Shown here piece after piece: positions 1 to 9,173 of a DNA stretch of 64,000 nucleotides. The first letter of the stretch is position 1. Each line of letters begins with the position of its first letter. The DNA is from Cupriavidus necator N-1 (GTDB taxonomy: Bacteria > Pseudomonadota > Gammaproteobacteria > Burkholderiales > Burkholderiaceae): contig NC_015723.1 in the NCBI RefSeq assembly GCF_000219215.1, forward strand, positions 124,001 through 188,000. The letters are read 5' to 3'. Position numbers and translations under genes: made by a program. The notes beneath the pieces are model-generated. The model had not been told where the DNA came from. It did no database searches and saw nothing but the letters and a program-made list of their open reading frames with translations.

Positions 1-310
<310 letters not shown>

Positions 311-473
311 CTAGGATTCGGCTTCATGCGAAACCGATTTCTCCCATCCTGCCAGCGTCCGCGGCTCCCTATACTGGCGCAGCATCGCGCCCCGCGTGTT
401 CATCGCCCTGCCATCCCATGCCCGGTCAGGATGCGCCCGGTTGCCGATGCATTCCCGGACTACGAAGCCACGC

Positions 474-1103
474 ATGACAACCATCCTGATCGTTGACGAC
501 CATCCGGCGATGCGGCTGGTGCTCAGGCACCACCTGTTGCAGCTGCTTGGCGTAGACGAGGTGATCGAAGCAGACAACGGACAGTGCGCCATCGAGCTGG
601 TGCGCGCGCGCATGCCGGACCGCGTGCTGCTCGACCTGGACATCCCGCGCTCCAGCGGGCTGGATGTGGCGCCACGCCTGCGCGCGATCCATCCGCAGGT
701 GCGCATTCTGGTGGTGACGGCGCTGGACCCGGCGGTGTTCATCAGTCGGTCATGGCAGGCCGGTGCGCAGGGCTTCGTCAGCAAGACCCAGGACATCAAG
801 GAAATCCTGCGTGCGGTCGAGGCGGTGCTGGCGGGCTATACCGTGTTCCCGGTGCTCAACCGCGGCGGCGCGCCGCGCCAGGCCATGTCGGCGGACGAGG
901 AGATCCTGCGGCGCCTCTCCGACAAGGAACTGGTGGTGCTGCAGATGCTGGCGCGCGGCATGTCCTACAAGGCCATCAGCGCCAGCCTCTTCATCAGCAA
1001 CAAGACCGTCAGCAGCTACAAGGCACGCATCATGGGCAAGCTGCAGGTCTCGTCCCTGGTGGAGCTGGGGGATTTTGCGCGGTGCTGCCGGCTGACGCCC
1101 TGA
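474..1103 (+). CDS. NarL/FixJ-family response regulator (BvgA-like)
   Basis: A 209-residue two-component response regulator. The receiver domain starts MTTILIVDDHP (acidic pair D8/D9), with the likely phospho-acceptor D54 in VLLDLDIP and the conserved Lys in FVSKTQD. A LuxR-type helix-turn-helix occupies about residues 145-203 (LSDKELVVLQMLARGMS, then KTVSSYKARIM). The frame is open upstream to 396, but the receiver fold begins at the ATG at 474, which I chose as start. No sensor kinase gene is adjacent, so partner and regulon are unknown. Resembles BvgA-type regulators in size and architecture. Confidence 0.9.
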   Translation: MTTILIVDDHPAMRLVLRHHLLQLLGVDEVIEADNGQCAIELVRARMPDRVLLDLDIPRSSGLDVAPRLRAIHPQVRILVVTALDPAVFISRSWQAGAQGFVSKTQDIKEILRAVEAVLAGYTVFPVLNRGGAPRQAMSADEEILRRLSDKELVVLQMLARGMSYKAISASLFISNKTVSSYKARIMGKLQVSSLVELGDFARCCRLTP

Positions 1104-1121
1104 GCCCGGTCATTCTCATTA

Positions 1122-1134
1122 GACATCGTATGAC
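1122..1134. promoter_or_regulatory. Third copy of the glucarate-regulator palindrome (imperfect)
   Basis: GACATCGTATGAC read on plus is GTCATACGATGTC on minus, one mismatch from the GTCATACGATGAC operator at 2013-2025. It sits between the converging ends of the response-regulator gene and the GntR gene, not at an obvious promoter. It could be an auxiliary site or a chance match. Confidence 0.4.
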
Positions 1135-1172
1135 TTGGCGGGGCGACACCCACCCGGGTGCGTGCGCGCCGG

Positions 1173-1946
1173 TCAGCCTTGGGCGGCGGCCGTCCCTGAG
1201 GCCTTGCGCAGCCGTTCGCGGCTGTTGGTCAGGTGCATGCGCATGGCGGCCTTGGCCCCGTCGGGGTCGCGGCGCTCGATCGCGTCGTAGATGTTCTCGT
1301 GCTCGATGCTGACGCGCTCCAGGTACTGCTCGCGCTCGGGCGTGCTGACCTGCAGGCGGCTGCGCGGGATCACCATGGTGCCCAGGTGGCCCATGATGTC
1401 CGTGAAGTAGCGGTTGCCGGTGGCGCGCGCGATCGCCAGGTGGAAGGCAAAGTCGCTCTCCACGGCGTCGTTGCCGGCGCCGGCGCTGCGCTTGAGCTCA
1501 TCCAGCGCCTGGCGCATGGCGGCCAGCTGCGCGTCGGTGCGGCGCGATGCGGCCAGGCCCGCGGCCTCGGCTTCAAGGCTGACGCGGAATTCCAGCATCG
1601 CCATCACATCCATGGCCGTGCCCAGCGCGTCCGGCCCGATGCGGAAGGGCGAAGGCGCCTCGGCCGCGCGCGCCAGCACGAAGGTGCCGATGCCGTGGCG
1701 GGTCTCCACCAGGCCGCTGGCCTGCAGCCGCGACAGTGCCTCGCGCACCACGGTGCGGCTGACCCCCATCGACGCCATGATCTCCGACTCGGTCGGCAGC
1801 TTGTTGCCGGGCTTGAGCTGGCCCTGGCGGATCTCTTCGCCAAGGGCCTGCACCACTTCCTCGGCAAGCGTGCGGCCGCGGCGGCGCAGCGGCGCTTGCG
1901 GCGCAGGAACGGGCGGAACGGACTGGGCGGGGGTGGAGTTCGGCAT
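1173..1946 (-). CDS. FadR-family GntR transcriptional regulator of the glucarate cluster
   Basis: A 257-residue regulator with an N-terminal GntR winged helix-turn-helix ([36 protein letters not shown]) and a C-terminal FCD ligand-binding domain (metal-binding pattern suggested by [16 protein letters not shown] and EHENIYDAI). The frame extends to 1997, but that would run towards the promoter/operator, so the ATG at 1946 is preferred. It is divergent from gudD, and the 27-bp palindrome between them (2006-2032) is the likely autoregulatory and gudD operator. By analogy with FCD regulators of sugar-acid pathways it probably responds to glucarate, galactarate or an intermediate; the effector is inference. 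Confidence 0.88.
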   Translation of the reverse strand: MPNSTPAQSVPPVPAPQAPLRRRGRTLAEEVVQALGEEIRQGQLKPGNKLPTESEIMASMGVSRTVVREALSRLQASGLVETRHGIGTFVLARAAEAPSPFRIGPDALGTAMDVMAMLEFRVSLEAEAAGLAASRRTDAQLAAMRQALDELKRSAGAGNDAVESDFAFHLAIARATGNRYFTDIMGHLGTMVIPRSRLQVSTPEREQYLERVSIEHENIYDAIERRDPDGAKAAMRMHLTNSRERLRKASGTAAAQG

Positions 1947-2005
1947 GGTGGATACGGGCGGGGTTTCCCGGACTTGACCGGTTCGAGATGGCCTCATTAT
2001 ACTGG

Positions 2006-2032
2006 GTTATCAGTCATACGATGACAGATAAC
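2006..2032. promoter_or_regulatory. Operator palindrome between gntR and gudD
   Basis: Inner arms GTCAT and ATGAC flank ACG (2013-2025); outer arms GTTATC (2006-2011) and GATAAC (2027-2032) extend the symmetry to 27 bp. The same inner sequence and left outer arm recur upstream of kdgD at 8834-8853. This is the best candidate site for the adjacent GntR regulator. Confidence 0.75.
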
Positions 2033-2101
2033 ATACGCGACACGATGGTCGGGGTGAACGATACTGCGCCCGCCATCAGAAATGCCGGAGACAACCCAGA
2101 G

Positions 2102-3457
2102 ATGACCCCAACCGCCGCCCCCATGGCGTCCGCCCACACCCCGGTCGTAACCGAACTGACCGTGGTGCCCGTGGCCGGGCATGACAGCATGCTGATGAAC
2201 CTGTCCGGCGCCCATGGCCCGTACTTCACGCGCAATATCGTGATCGTGCGCGACAGCGCCGGCCAAACCGGCGTGGGCGAGGTCCCGGGCGGCGAGGGCA
2301 TCCGCCAGACGCTGGAAGACGCGCGGCCGCTGCTGGTGGGCCAGCCCATCGGCCAGTACCAGGCCATCCTGAACCGCGTGCGCGCGGCATTCGCCAGCCG
2401 CGATGCCGGCGGCCGCGGCCTGCAGACCTTTGACCTGCGCATCACCATCCATGCGGTGACGGCACTGGAGGCGGCCCTGCTCGACCTGCTCGGCCAGCAC
2501 CTGGAGGTGCCCGTGGCCGCGCTGCTCGGCGAAGGCCAGCAGCGCGACGCGGTGGAGATGCTGGGTTACCTCTTCTATATCGGCGACCGCCAGCGCACCA
2601 CGCTGGACTACCGCACCGAGCCCGATGCCGACAACGCGTGGTTCCGCCTGCGCAATGAAGTGGCGATGACCCCCGCGGGCGTGGTGCGCCTGGCCGAAGC
2701 CGCTTATGAGCGCTACGGCTTCAACGACTTCAAGCTCAAGGGCGGCGTGCTGAGCGGCGACGAAGAGATGGAAGCGATCCTGGCGCTGGCCGAACGCTTC
2801 CCGAAGGCGCGCATCACGCTGGACCCAAACGGCGCCTGGTCGCTGGCAGAAGCCGTGCGCCTGTGCCGCGACAAGCGCGGCGTGCTGGCCTATGCTGAAG
2901 ACCCGTGCGGTGCCGAAGACGGCTACTCCGGGCGCGAGATCATGGCCGAGTTCCGCACTGCCACCGGCCTGCCCACCGCCACCAACATGATCGCCACTGA
3001 CTGGCGCCAGATGGGGCATGCGGTGCGGCTGCAGTCGGTCGACATCCCGCTGGCCGACCCGCACTTCTGGACCATGCAGGGCTCGGTGCGCGTGGCGCAG
3101 ATGTGCGCGGAGTGGGGCCTGACCTGGGGCTCGCACTCGAACAACCACTTCGATATCTCGCTGGCGATGTTCACCCACGTGGCCGCCGCCGCACCGGGGC
3201 GCGTCACCGCCATCGACACGCACTGGATCTGGCAGGACGGCGAGAACCTGACCCGCAACCCGCTGCAGATCGAAGGCGGCCTGGTGCAGGTGCCCAAGAC
3301 GCCGGGCCTGGGCGTGGAGCTCGACATGGATGCCCTGGCGCGCGCGCACGCGCTGTACCAGCGCAAGGGCCTGGGCGCACGCGACGATGCCGCGGCGATG
3401 CAGTTCCTGATCCCGGGCTGGAAGTTCAACAACAAGGCGCCCTGCACGGTGCGCTGA
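2102..3457 (+). CDS. gudD: Glucarate dehydratase (enolase superfamily)
   Basis: A 451-residue enolase-superfamily enzyme that dehydrates D-glucarate (and usually L-idarate) to 5-dehydro-4-deoxyglucarate. Visible active-site elements: KLK in NDFKLKGG; metal ligands D241 in TLDPNG, the Glu of YAEDPCG and the Asn of ATNMIATD; catalytic His345 in WGSHSNNH. Spacing matches E. coli GudD (446 aa) with a six-residue N-terminal offset. The frame is open from 1988, but a GGAG at 2087-2090 supports the ATG at 2102. It is first in a plus-strand unit with two Bug proteins and lies next to the operator at 2006-2032. High confidence on family; substrate preference between glucarate and galactarate is less certain. 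Confidence 0.93.
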   Translation: MTPTAAPMASAHTPVVTELTVVPVAGHDSMLMNLSGAHGPYFTRNIVIVRDSAGQTGVGEVPGGEGIRQTLEDARPLLVGQPIGQYQAILNRVRAAFASRDAGGRGLQTFDLRITIHAVTALEAALLDLLGQHLEVPVAALLGEGQQRDAVEMLGYLFYIGDRQRTTLDYRTEPDADNAWFRLRNEVAMTPAGVVRLAEAAYERYGFNDFKLKGGVLSGDEEMEAILALAERFPKARITLDPNGAWSLAEAVRLCRDKRGVLAYAEDPCGAEDGYSGREIMAEFRTATGLPTATNMIATDWRQMGHAVRLQSVDIPLADPHFWTMQGSVRVAQMCAEWGLTWGSHSNNHFDISLAMFTHVAAAAPGRVTAIDTHWIWQDGENLTRNPLQIEGGLVQVPKTPGLGVELDMDALARAHALYQRKGLGARDDAAAMQFLIPGWKFNNKAPCTVR

Positions 3458-3544
3458 CGCGGTACCGGCAATGACGCCAACCGGCCGTTGCCGTTATCGG
3501 GACGGCCGGGCTCATCTGATAAAGACACACTGCAGGAGACAACG

Positions 3545-4567
3545 ATGTACACGTTCCAACGCCAGCCCGCCCTGCGCCTGCACCACTGGCTGCGCGCCTT
3601 TGCGCTCGGCTCTGTCGTCACGGTGGCGGCCCTGACCGTCAGCGCCGCCGCCTACGCCGCGCCACAGGACTGGCCGCAACGCCCGGTATCGGTCGTGGTG
3701 CCGTTCCCGCCGGGCGGCTCCAGCGACGCCATCGCGCGCATGCTGACCGTGCCGCTCAATGAAAAGCTGGGCCAGCCCTTCGTCATCGACAACCGCCCCG
3801 GCGCGACCGGCGCCATCGGCGCCACCTTCGTCAAGCGCGCGCCGGCGGACGGCTACACCATGATGGTGGCGTCGATCGGCGTGTATGCGGTGAACCCGTT
3901 CCTGCAGAAGAACCTGGCCTATGACCCGGCCAGGGATTTCGACCTGCTGACGGTGGCGGTGCGCGCGCCCAACGTGCTGGTGGCCAATCCGCAGTTCCCG
4001 GCCAACACGCTGCAGGAACTGGTGGCCTACATGAAGAAGAACCCGGGCAAGGTCAGCTTTGCCTCGTCCGGCGCGGGCTCGTCCGATCACCTGACCGCGG
4101 CGCTGTTCTGGCAGAAGAGCGCCACCGACGGCCTGCACGTGCCCTACAAGGGCGGCGGCCCGGCCATCTCCGACCTGCTTGCCGGCCAGGTCGACGTGTC
4201 GTTCCAGAACGTCAACGCCGTGCTGCAGCACATCCGCACCGGCAAGCTCAAGGCCATGGCGGTGACCTCCGACAAGCGCTCGCCGGTGCTGCCCAATGTG
4301 CCGACCATGGCCGAGGCCGGCGTGAAGGATGTGGAGGTGTACTCCTGGCAGGGCGTGGCCGCGCCGCGCGGCCTGCCGCCCGAGGTGAAGAGCCGCCTGC
4401 ACGGCGCGCTGGTGTCGTCGCTGAACGACCCGAAGATGCGCCAGAAGCTGTCCGAGAACGGCTTCGAGGTGGTGGCCAACACGCCTGAGCAGTTCAGCCA
4501 GTTCGAGGCGCAGGAGCTGCAGCGCTGGAAGACCGTGATCGAGAAGGGCAAGATCGCGCTGGACTGA
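3545..4567 (+). CDS. Bug-family (TctC-like) periplasmic solute-binding protein 1
   Basis: A 340-residue exported binding protein. The N-terminus has a long signal peptide ending near AAAYAA (about residue 38), followed by the Bug signature WPQRPVSVVVPFPPGGSSD and DNRPGATGAIG. A good ribosome-binding site (GGAGACAACG) precedes the ATG at 3545. It follows gudD by about 90 bp and probably binds an aldarate or related carboxylate. No TctA/TctB membrane genes accompany it, the usual situation for the expanded Bug family in Burkholderiales. Ligand unknown. Confidence 0.9.
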   Translation: MYTFQRQPALRLHHWLRAFALGSVVTVAALTVSAAAYAAPQDWPQRPVSVVVPFPPGGSSDAIARMLTVPLNEKLGQPFVIDNRPGATGAIGATFVKRAPADGYTMMVASIGVYAVNPFLQKNLAYDPARDFDLLTVAVRAPNVLVANPQFPANTLQELVAYMKKNPGKVSFASSGAGSSDHLTAALFWQKSATDGLHVPYKGGGPAISDLLAGQVDVSFQNVNAVLQHIRTGKLKAMAVTSDKRSPVLPNVPTMAEAGVKDVEVYSWQGVAAPRGLPPEVKSRLHGALVSSLNDPKMRQKLSENGFEVVANTPEQFSQFEAQELQRWKTVIEKGKIALD

Positions 4568-4667
4568 AGCCATCCCACTGAACCCGGACACTGCAGCACC
4601 GACCGCACCGGCCATGCACGCATAGCGTGCCGCGCCAGCGCGCGCGTCATCGACAGGAGACAACAGC

Positions 4668-5666
4668 ATGACCCAGGGACGCCGCACCTTCCTCAAGCAA
4701 TCCTCCGCACTGGCCGCCGGCCTGGCCGCCGGCCCGCTCGCGGGCCTGTCATCGGCGGCGCACGCCGCGCAAGACTGGCCCACCCGCCCGATCCGCCTGG
4801 TGGTGCCATACACCGCCGGCGGCTCGTCGGACATCATCGCGCGCCTGATTAGCAAGCAGCTGGGCGAAGCGCTGGGCCAGTCAGTGGTGGTGGACAACCG
4901 CCCCGGCGCCAACGGCAACGTCGGCGCGGCACTGGTCGCGCAGGCCACCGACAACCACACGCTGATGCTGTGCGATATCGGCGCGCTGGCGATCAGCCCG
5001 TCGGTCTATACCAAGCTGACCTTCAATATCGCCAAGGACCTCAAGCCGGTGTCGATGCTGGCCTACTCGCCGCACCTGCTGGTGGTGCATCCGTCGGTGC
5101 AGGCGGCCAGCGTGAAGGAACTGGTGGCGCTGTCGCAGCGCAGCCAGCTCAACTTCGCCGTGACCGCCATCGGCAGCGCGCCGCACCTGGCCGGCGTGGC
5201 GGTGGAGCAGGCCACCGGCGCCAGGTGGCAATACGTACCCTACAAAGGCGGCTCGCAGGCCATTGCCGATACCGTGGGCGGCAGCGCCCAGGTGCTGATG
5301 AACGGCATGCTGGCCACGCTGCCGCACGTGCAGTCGGGCAAGCTAAAGCTGATCGCCCAGTCCAAGCGCACGCGCATGCCGCTGCTGCAGAACGTGCCGA
5401 CCATCGCCGAGCAGGGCGTGCCGAATTTCGAATCCGGAACGTGGCAGGGGGTGATGGCCCCGGCCAGCATGTCCGATGCGATGGTGGCGCGCATCAGCGG
5501 CGAGTTGATCCGCATCATCCGCGCGCCGGATCTGCGCGCGCAGCTGGTGGCCCAGGGGGCGGAGGTGGTGACGATGACGCCGGGGGAGACTGGGAAGTTC
5601 TTTGTTGCCGAGCAGACGCGATGGGCGGGGGTGGTGAAGCAGGCGGGGATCAAGCTGGAGGCTTGA
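4668..5666 (+). CDS. Bug-family periplasmic solute-binding protein 2, Tat-type signal
   Basis: A 332-residue Bug protein. The N-terminus MTQGRRTFLKQSSALAAGL carries an RRxFLK twin-arginine motif, so export is likely by Tat, unlike the preceding paralogue. The mature part starts near AQDWPTRPIRLVVPYTAGG and has DNRPGANGNVG. ATG at 4668 is preceded by GGAGACAACAGC. It is the last gene of the gudD unit, 100 bp after the first Bug gene. Ligand unknown; association with sugar-acid utilisation is inferred from position. Confidence 0.88.
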   Translation: MTQGRRTFLKQSSALAAGLAAGPLAGLSSAAHAAQDWPTRPIRLVVPYTAGGSSDIIARLISKQLGEALGQSVVVDNRPGANGNVGAALVAQATDNHTLMLCDIGALAISPSVYTKLTFNIAKDLKPVSMLAYSPHLLVVHPSVQAASVKELVALSQRSQLNFAVTAIGSAPHLAGVAVEQATGARWQYVPYKGGSQAIADTVGGSAQVLMNGMLATLPHVQSGKLKLIAQSKRTRMPLLQNVPTIAEQGVPNFESGTWQGVMAPASMSDAMVARISGELIRIIRAPDLRAQLVAQGAEVVTMTPGETGKFFVAEQTRWAGVVKQAGIKLEA

Positions 5667-6180
5667 GTGGGAGCTAGCGGACCGCAGCAGGTTCTTCACA
5701 GATTTGCGGGTGTGGCTGGTTTTGGCTTGGTGCCATGCGCTCGGGTGTCGCTCTTGACTAGCGTGGGCTGTTTCGCCGGCGTAGCCGGCGAGTCACTTTT
5801 TGTCCGAGCGACAAAAAGTAACCAAAAAACGCGTCGCCTATGCGGCTGGCAATCAATTCCACGGCGTTGGTGGTTCGCACGGTGGTGCTTGCCGTTTGGG
5901 CGTGGTTGCTCGTTCGACCCTGCTACGCCATGTGAGTCAGGGATAGTGCCTGCGTTAGCCCACTATTGAACGATCCCCATGCGGGGCGTAGGCCGCCTGC
6001 TGCAAACGGCATCGCGGGGACGCCTACGGCTGCTGCGCGGGCTCAAAATGCGCTGACGGTCATCGGGCGCTTGCGCGAAGCGCAGCCCACGCCCGCCAAG
6101 AACAACACCCGACCGCATGGCGGCCAATCCAAAGCAGCCCCGTTCGCCAAGGGCTCCCCTAATCTAGCGAAGTCCCCAAT
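5667..6180. other. Non-coding stretch with an interspersed hairpin-rich element
   Basis: No convincing gene in this 514-bp stretch. It contains two adjacent perfect inverted repeats: CGCCGGC/GCCGGCG around GTA (5774-5790) and ACTTTTTGTC/GACAAAAAGT around CGAGC (5795-5819). Short translated pieces such as SLFVRATKSNQKTR resemble the spurious small proteins often predicted from dispersed repeats in beta- and gammaproteobacterial genomes. I read it as a repeat-derived spacer between convergent units. Confidence 0.5.
5795..5819. repeat. Perfect 10-bp inverted repeat, CGAGC loop
   Basis: ACTTTTTGTC (5795-5804) and GACAAAAAGT (5810-5819) are exact reverse complements. It follows the stop of the second Bug gene by about 130 bp. 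It has no T-tract that would make it a canonical terminator. Confidence 0.75.
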
Positions 6181-6208
6181 AAGAAAAGGCCCCGCGTACT
6201 GCGGGGCC
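6181..6208 (-). terminator. Intrinsic terminator of the dehydrogenase/kdgD unit
   Basis: Stem GGCCCCGC (6188-6195) / GCGGGGCC (6201-6208) with a 5-nt loop. On the minus strand it is followed by TTTTCTT, and it lies 8 bp past the dehydrogenase stop codon. Confidence 0.85.
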
Positions 6209-6215
6209 TGCGGGA

Positions 6216-7742
6216 TTAACCCTTCACCGCTTCCGGCAACAACGCCTGCGGCAAGTTCTGATAACAAACCGGCCGCAAGAACCGGTCAATCGCCGTCGCC
6301 CCCACTGAAGTCGAACGCGCATCCGAAGTCGCCGGGAACGGCCCGCCATGCACCATCGCATAGGCAACCTCAACCCCAGTCGGATAGCCATTGCACAGCA
6401 CCCGCCCGGCTTTGCGTTCCAGCACCGGCAGCAGGCGCCGCGCGGCCGCGTGGTCGGCATCGTCGAGCTGCATCGTCGCCGTCAGCTGGCCCTCAAGCTG
6501 CCGCGCCACCGTCAGCATCTCGTCGAGATCGCGGCACACCACCAGCACCGTCGACGGCCCGAACACCTCGGCCTGCATCCGGTGATCCGCCATGAACTGC
6601 GCCGCGGTGGTCTCGAACATCACCGGCCGCGCCTGGTTGGCCCCGTTGCCGTCGACGCCGTCGCCAATGCGTTGCAGACCGTCGAGCGACGACAGCTGCG
6701 CCACGCCTTGCTCAAAGGCGGCATGGATGCCGGGCGTCAGCATGGTCGCTGCCGGCTTGCCTTGCAGCGCGCCGAGCGCCGCTGCGCGGAACTTGTCGAG
6801 CGCGGGGCCTTCAATGCCGATCACCAGCCCGGGGTTGGTACAGAACTGGCCGACGCCCATCACCAGCGAATCCACCAGCTGGCGGCCGATTTCCTCGCCG
6901 CGTGCATCGAGTGCCGCCGGCAGCAGGAACACCGGATTGATGCTGCTCATCTCCGCATACACCGGAATCGGCTGCGGGCGGCGCTGGGCAGCCTGCATCA
7001 GCGCCAGGCCGCCGGCGCGCGAGCCGGTGAAGCCCACCGCCTGGATTGCCGGATGCGAGACCAGTGCCGTGCCGATGGCATTGCCCGCCCCGACCAGCAG
7101 CGAGAACACGCCTTCGGGCAGGCCCGCGTCCTGCACGGCCTTCTGGATCACGCGTCCCACCAGTTCCGACGTGCCCAGGTGCGCCGGGTGTGCCTTGACC
7201 ACGACCGGGCAGCCCGCGGCCAGTGCCGAGGCGGTGTCGCCGCCGGCCACGGAGAAGGCCAGCGGGAAGTTGCTGGCGCCGAACACCGCCACCGGGCCGA
7301 TGGCGATGCACTGCATGCGCAGGTCCGGGCGCGGCGGGTTGCGCTCGGGCAGCGCGGCGTCGAAGGTGGCCTGCTGCCAGCGGCCTTCGCGCAGCACGGT
7401 GGCGAACAGGCGCAGCTGGCCGGCGGTGCGGCCGCGCTCGCCCTGCAGGCGCGCGATCGGCAGCGCGCTTTCCAGGCGGGCGCGTTCGGTCAGCGTGTCG
7501 CCCAGCGCTTCGATGCCGGTGGCGATGGCTTCGAGCAAGGCCGCGCGCTGCTCTGGCGTGGTGTTGCGGTAGGTGTCGAAAGCGGCTTCAGCCAGCGCAC
7601 AGGCGCGCTCGACCTCGGCCTGGCCGCCGCCATGGAAGTCAGGGCCCAGGGCTTCGCCGGTGGTGGGATTGATGGCCTGCAGCAGGGCTTCGGTGCCGCG
7701 CACGGCTTGCGCGCCGATCAGCATGTCGCCGGTGATGTGCAT
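6216..7742 (-). CDS. 2,5-dioxovalerate (alpha-ketoglutarate semialdehyde) dehydrogenase
   Basis: A 508-residue NAD(P)-dependent aldehyde dehydrogenase. Catalytic residues are visible: N158 in GASNFP, general base E264 in YAEMSS, nucleophile C301 in GQFCTNPG. The sequence has the divergent ALDH features typical of the alpha-ketoglutarate semialdehyde group. It oxidises the product of KdgD to 2-oxoglutarate, the last step of the non-phosphorylative aldarate pathway. It is 104 bp downstream of kdgD on the same strand and ends at a strong terminator. Start ATG at 7742 has AAGGA upstream. Specific substrate is inferred from context plus family. Confidence 0.88.
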   Translation of the reverse strand: MHITGDMLIGAQAVRGTEALLQAINPTTGEALGPDFHGGGQAEVERACALAEAAFDTYRNTTPEQRAALLEAIATGIEALGDTLTERARLESALPIARLQGERGRTAGQLRLFATVLREGRWQQATFDAALPERNPPRPDLRMQCIAIGPVAVFGASNFPLAFSVAGGDTASALAAGCPVVVKAHPAHLGTSELVGRVIQKAVQDAGLPEGVFSLLVGAGNAIGTALVSHPAIQAVGFTGSRAGGLALMQAAQRRPQPIPVYAEMSSINPVFLLPAALDARGEEIGRQLVDSLVMGVGQFCTNPGLVIGIEGPALDKFRAAALGALQGKPAATMLTPGIHAAFEQGVAQLSSLDGLQRIGDGVDGNGANQARPVMFETTAAQFMADHRMQAEVFGPSTVLVVCRDLDEMLTVARQLEGQLTATMQLDDADHAAARRLLPVLERKAGRVLCNGYPTGVEVAYAMVHGGPFPATSDARSTSVGATAIDRFLRPVCYQNLPQALLPEAVKG

Positions 7743-7846
7743 GGAAGGATTCCTTGTCAGCGTTTGAATGGGAAAGCCGGCCGGAGGGCATATGCCCCGC
7801 GGCCGGCCTGTCGCTATGCAGTGCGAGGACGGGCTTACGTTGGCGA

Positions 7847-8761
7847 TTACTGCGGGCCGAGCTTGTTGATCAGCGTGCCCAGCATCTCCATCTCCTCGCC
7901 GGTCAGGTCGGTCAGCGGCGCGCGCACCGGGCCGCCGTCGCGGCCGACCAGGCGGGCGCCGGCCTTGACGATGCTCACGGCATAGCCGGCCTTGCGGTTG
8001 CGGATGGCCAGGTAGGGCAGGAAGAAGTTGTCGAGCAGGCGGCCCACGGTGTCGTGGTCATCCGCGGCGATGGCGCGGTAGAAGTCCATCGCGGTCTTGG
8101 GGATGAAGTTGAACACGGCCGACGAATACACCGGCACGCCCAGCGCCTTGTAGGCCGCGGCATAGACCTCGGCCGTGGGCAGACCGCCGAGGTAAGAGAA
8201 GCGGTCGCCCAGCTTGCGGCGGATGCTGACCATGGCCTCGATGTCGCCCACGCCGTCCTTGAAGCCGACCAGGTTGGGGCAGCGCTCGGCCAGGCGTGCC
8301 AGCTGCGTCGCATCCAGCTTCGAGTTGGCGCGGTTGTAGACGATCACGCCGATGTCCACCGACTTGCAGACCTGCTCCACGTGCGCGGCAATGCCGTCCT
8401 GGCTGGCTTCAGTCAGGTAGTGCGGCAGCAGCAGCACGCCGGCCGCGCCCAGGCGCTGGGCTTCCTGCGCGTAGGCGATGGCGGTGCGGGTCGGGCCGCC
8501 GGCGCCGGCCAGGATCGGCACCATGCCGGCGCAGGTGCGCACAGCCGTGTCGACCACGGCCGAGTAGTCCTGCGGCGTCAGCGAGAAGAACTCGCCGGTG
8601 CCGCCCGCAGCGAACAGCGCGGTGGCGCCGTAAGGGGCCAGCCACTCCAGCCGCGCGGCGTAGGCGTGCGGCGCGAAGTCGCCCTGGGCGTCGAAGTCGG
8701 TGATGGGGAAGGACAGCAGGCCTTCAGAGACGATTTTCTTGAGTTCGTTGGGTGCGAGCAT
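7847..8761 (-). CDS. kdgD: 5-dehydro-4-deoxyglucarate dehydratase (DHDPS superfamily)
   Basis: A 304-residue class I aldolase-type TIM barrel that dehydrates and decarboxylates 5-dehydro-4-deoxyglucarate to 2,5-dioxovalerate. Motifs: GGTGE (residues 53-57), catalytic Tyr142 in VIVYNR and Schiff-base Lys168 in LVGFKDG. Length matches characterised KdgD proteins (about 303 aa). The frame is open further upstream to 8872, but the ATG at 8761 gives the family N-terminus [11 protein letters not shown] and leaves the operator at 8834-8853 in the untranslated region. With gudD and the downstream dehydrogenase it completes glucarate to 2-oxoglutarate conversion. Confidence 0.92.
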   Translation of the reverse strand: MLAPNELKKIVSEGLLSFPITDFDAQGDFAPHAYAARLEWLAPYGATALFAAGGTGEFFSLTPQDYSAVVDTAVRTCAGMVPILAGAGGPTRTAIAYAQEAQRLGAAGVLLLPHYLTEASQDGIAAHVEQVCKSVDIGVIVYNRANSKLDATQLARLAERCPNLVGFKDGVGDIEAMVSIRRKLGDRFSYLGGLPTAEVYAAAYKALGVPVYSSAVFNFIPKTAMDFYRAIAADDHDTVGRLLDNFFLPYLAIRNRKAGYAVSIVKAGARLVGRDGGPVRAPLTDLTGEEMEMLGTLINKLGPQ

Positions 8762-8833
8762 CGCGGCAATCCTGAGCGGGCCAGTGGCCCCGGGTGGCAG
8801 TGGCGGCTGACTGCGACGGCGCAGGTCATCCGA

Positions 8834-8853
8834 GTTATCAGTCATCGTACGAC
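8834..8853. promoter_or_regulatory. Operator copy upstream of kdgD
   Basis: GTTATC (8834-8839), A, then GTCATCGTACGAC (8841-8853), which matches the gntR-gudD operator in the left outer arm and the palindromic core. Its position 73 bp before the kdgD start fits repression by the cluster's GntR protein. Confidence 0.7.
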
Positions 8854-9036
8854 AAGGTTTTAGCGAAGGCAATAGGGCAGGCGATCATTCGGGGTTAACC
8901 GGGATGGGGCCGGCGTTTCCGCTGGAGAGCCTTGCGGGCGCCAAAAAAAACGACAGGAACGCGCAGTCAGGGGCACTTCATGCCTGCGATGGCGGCGGTC
9001 GTACTGTGGTGAGGCCCGGTGAGGCTGGAATGTGAT

Positions 9037-9049
9037 GTTGTAGGACAAC
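9037..9049. promoter_or_regulatory. Separate GntR-type palindrome upstream of dedA fusion
   Basis: GTTGT-AGG-ACAAC matches the TNGT-N3-ACNA pattern seen for many FadR-family operators and differs from the glucarate operator. It is 125 bp upstream of the DedA gene and 276 bp upstream of kdgD. The rest of 8854-9173 shows nothing else I can support. The cognate regulator is unknown. Confidence 0.4.
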
Positions 9050-9173
9050 GTAGGTCAGGCGGCTCCCTGCCGGCGCGCCGTCCACTCAGGAAATTTGAAA
9101 CACCGATGCAAAGCTGCCGGTGCACGGGTCCCCGGCGACTGGCACACTGGCAACCTGGACTGACGGGGAGAAC

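Noticed and set aside
1997..3349. 450-codon minus-strand frame over gudD
   Set aside because: Antisense shadow; gudD active-site residues are on the plus strand.
5667..5969. 100-codon frame starting right after the second Bug gene
   Set aside because: Translation resembles repeat-derived spurious proteins and runs through two palindromes; no ribosome site.
6348..7985. 545-codon plus-strand frame over the dehydrogenase
   Set aside because: Shadow of the minus-strand aldehyde dehydrogenase, whose catalytic motifs are intact.
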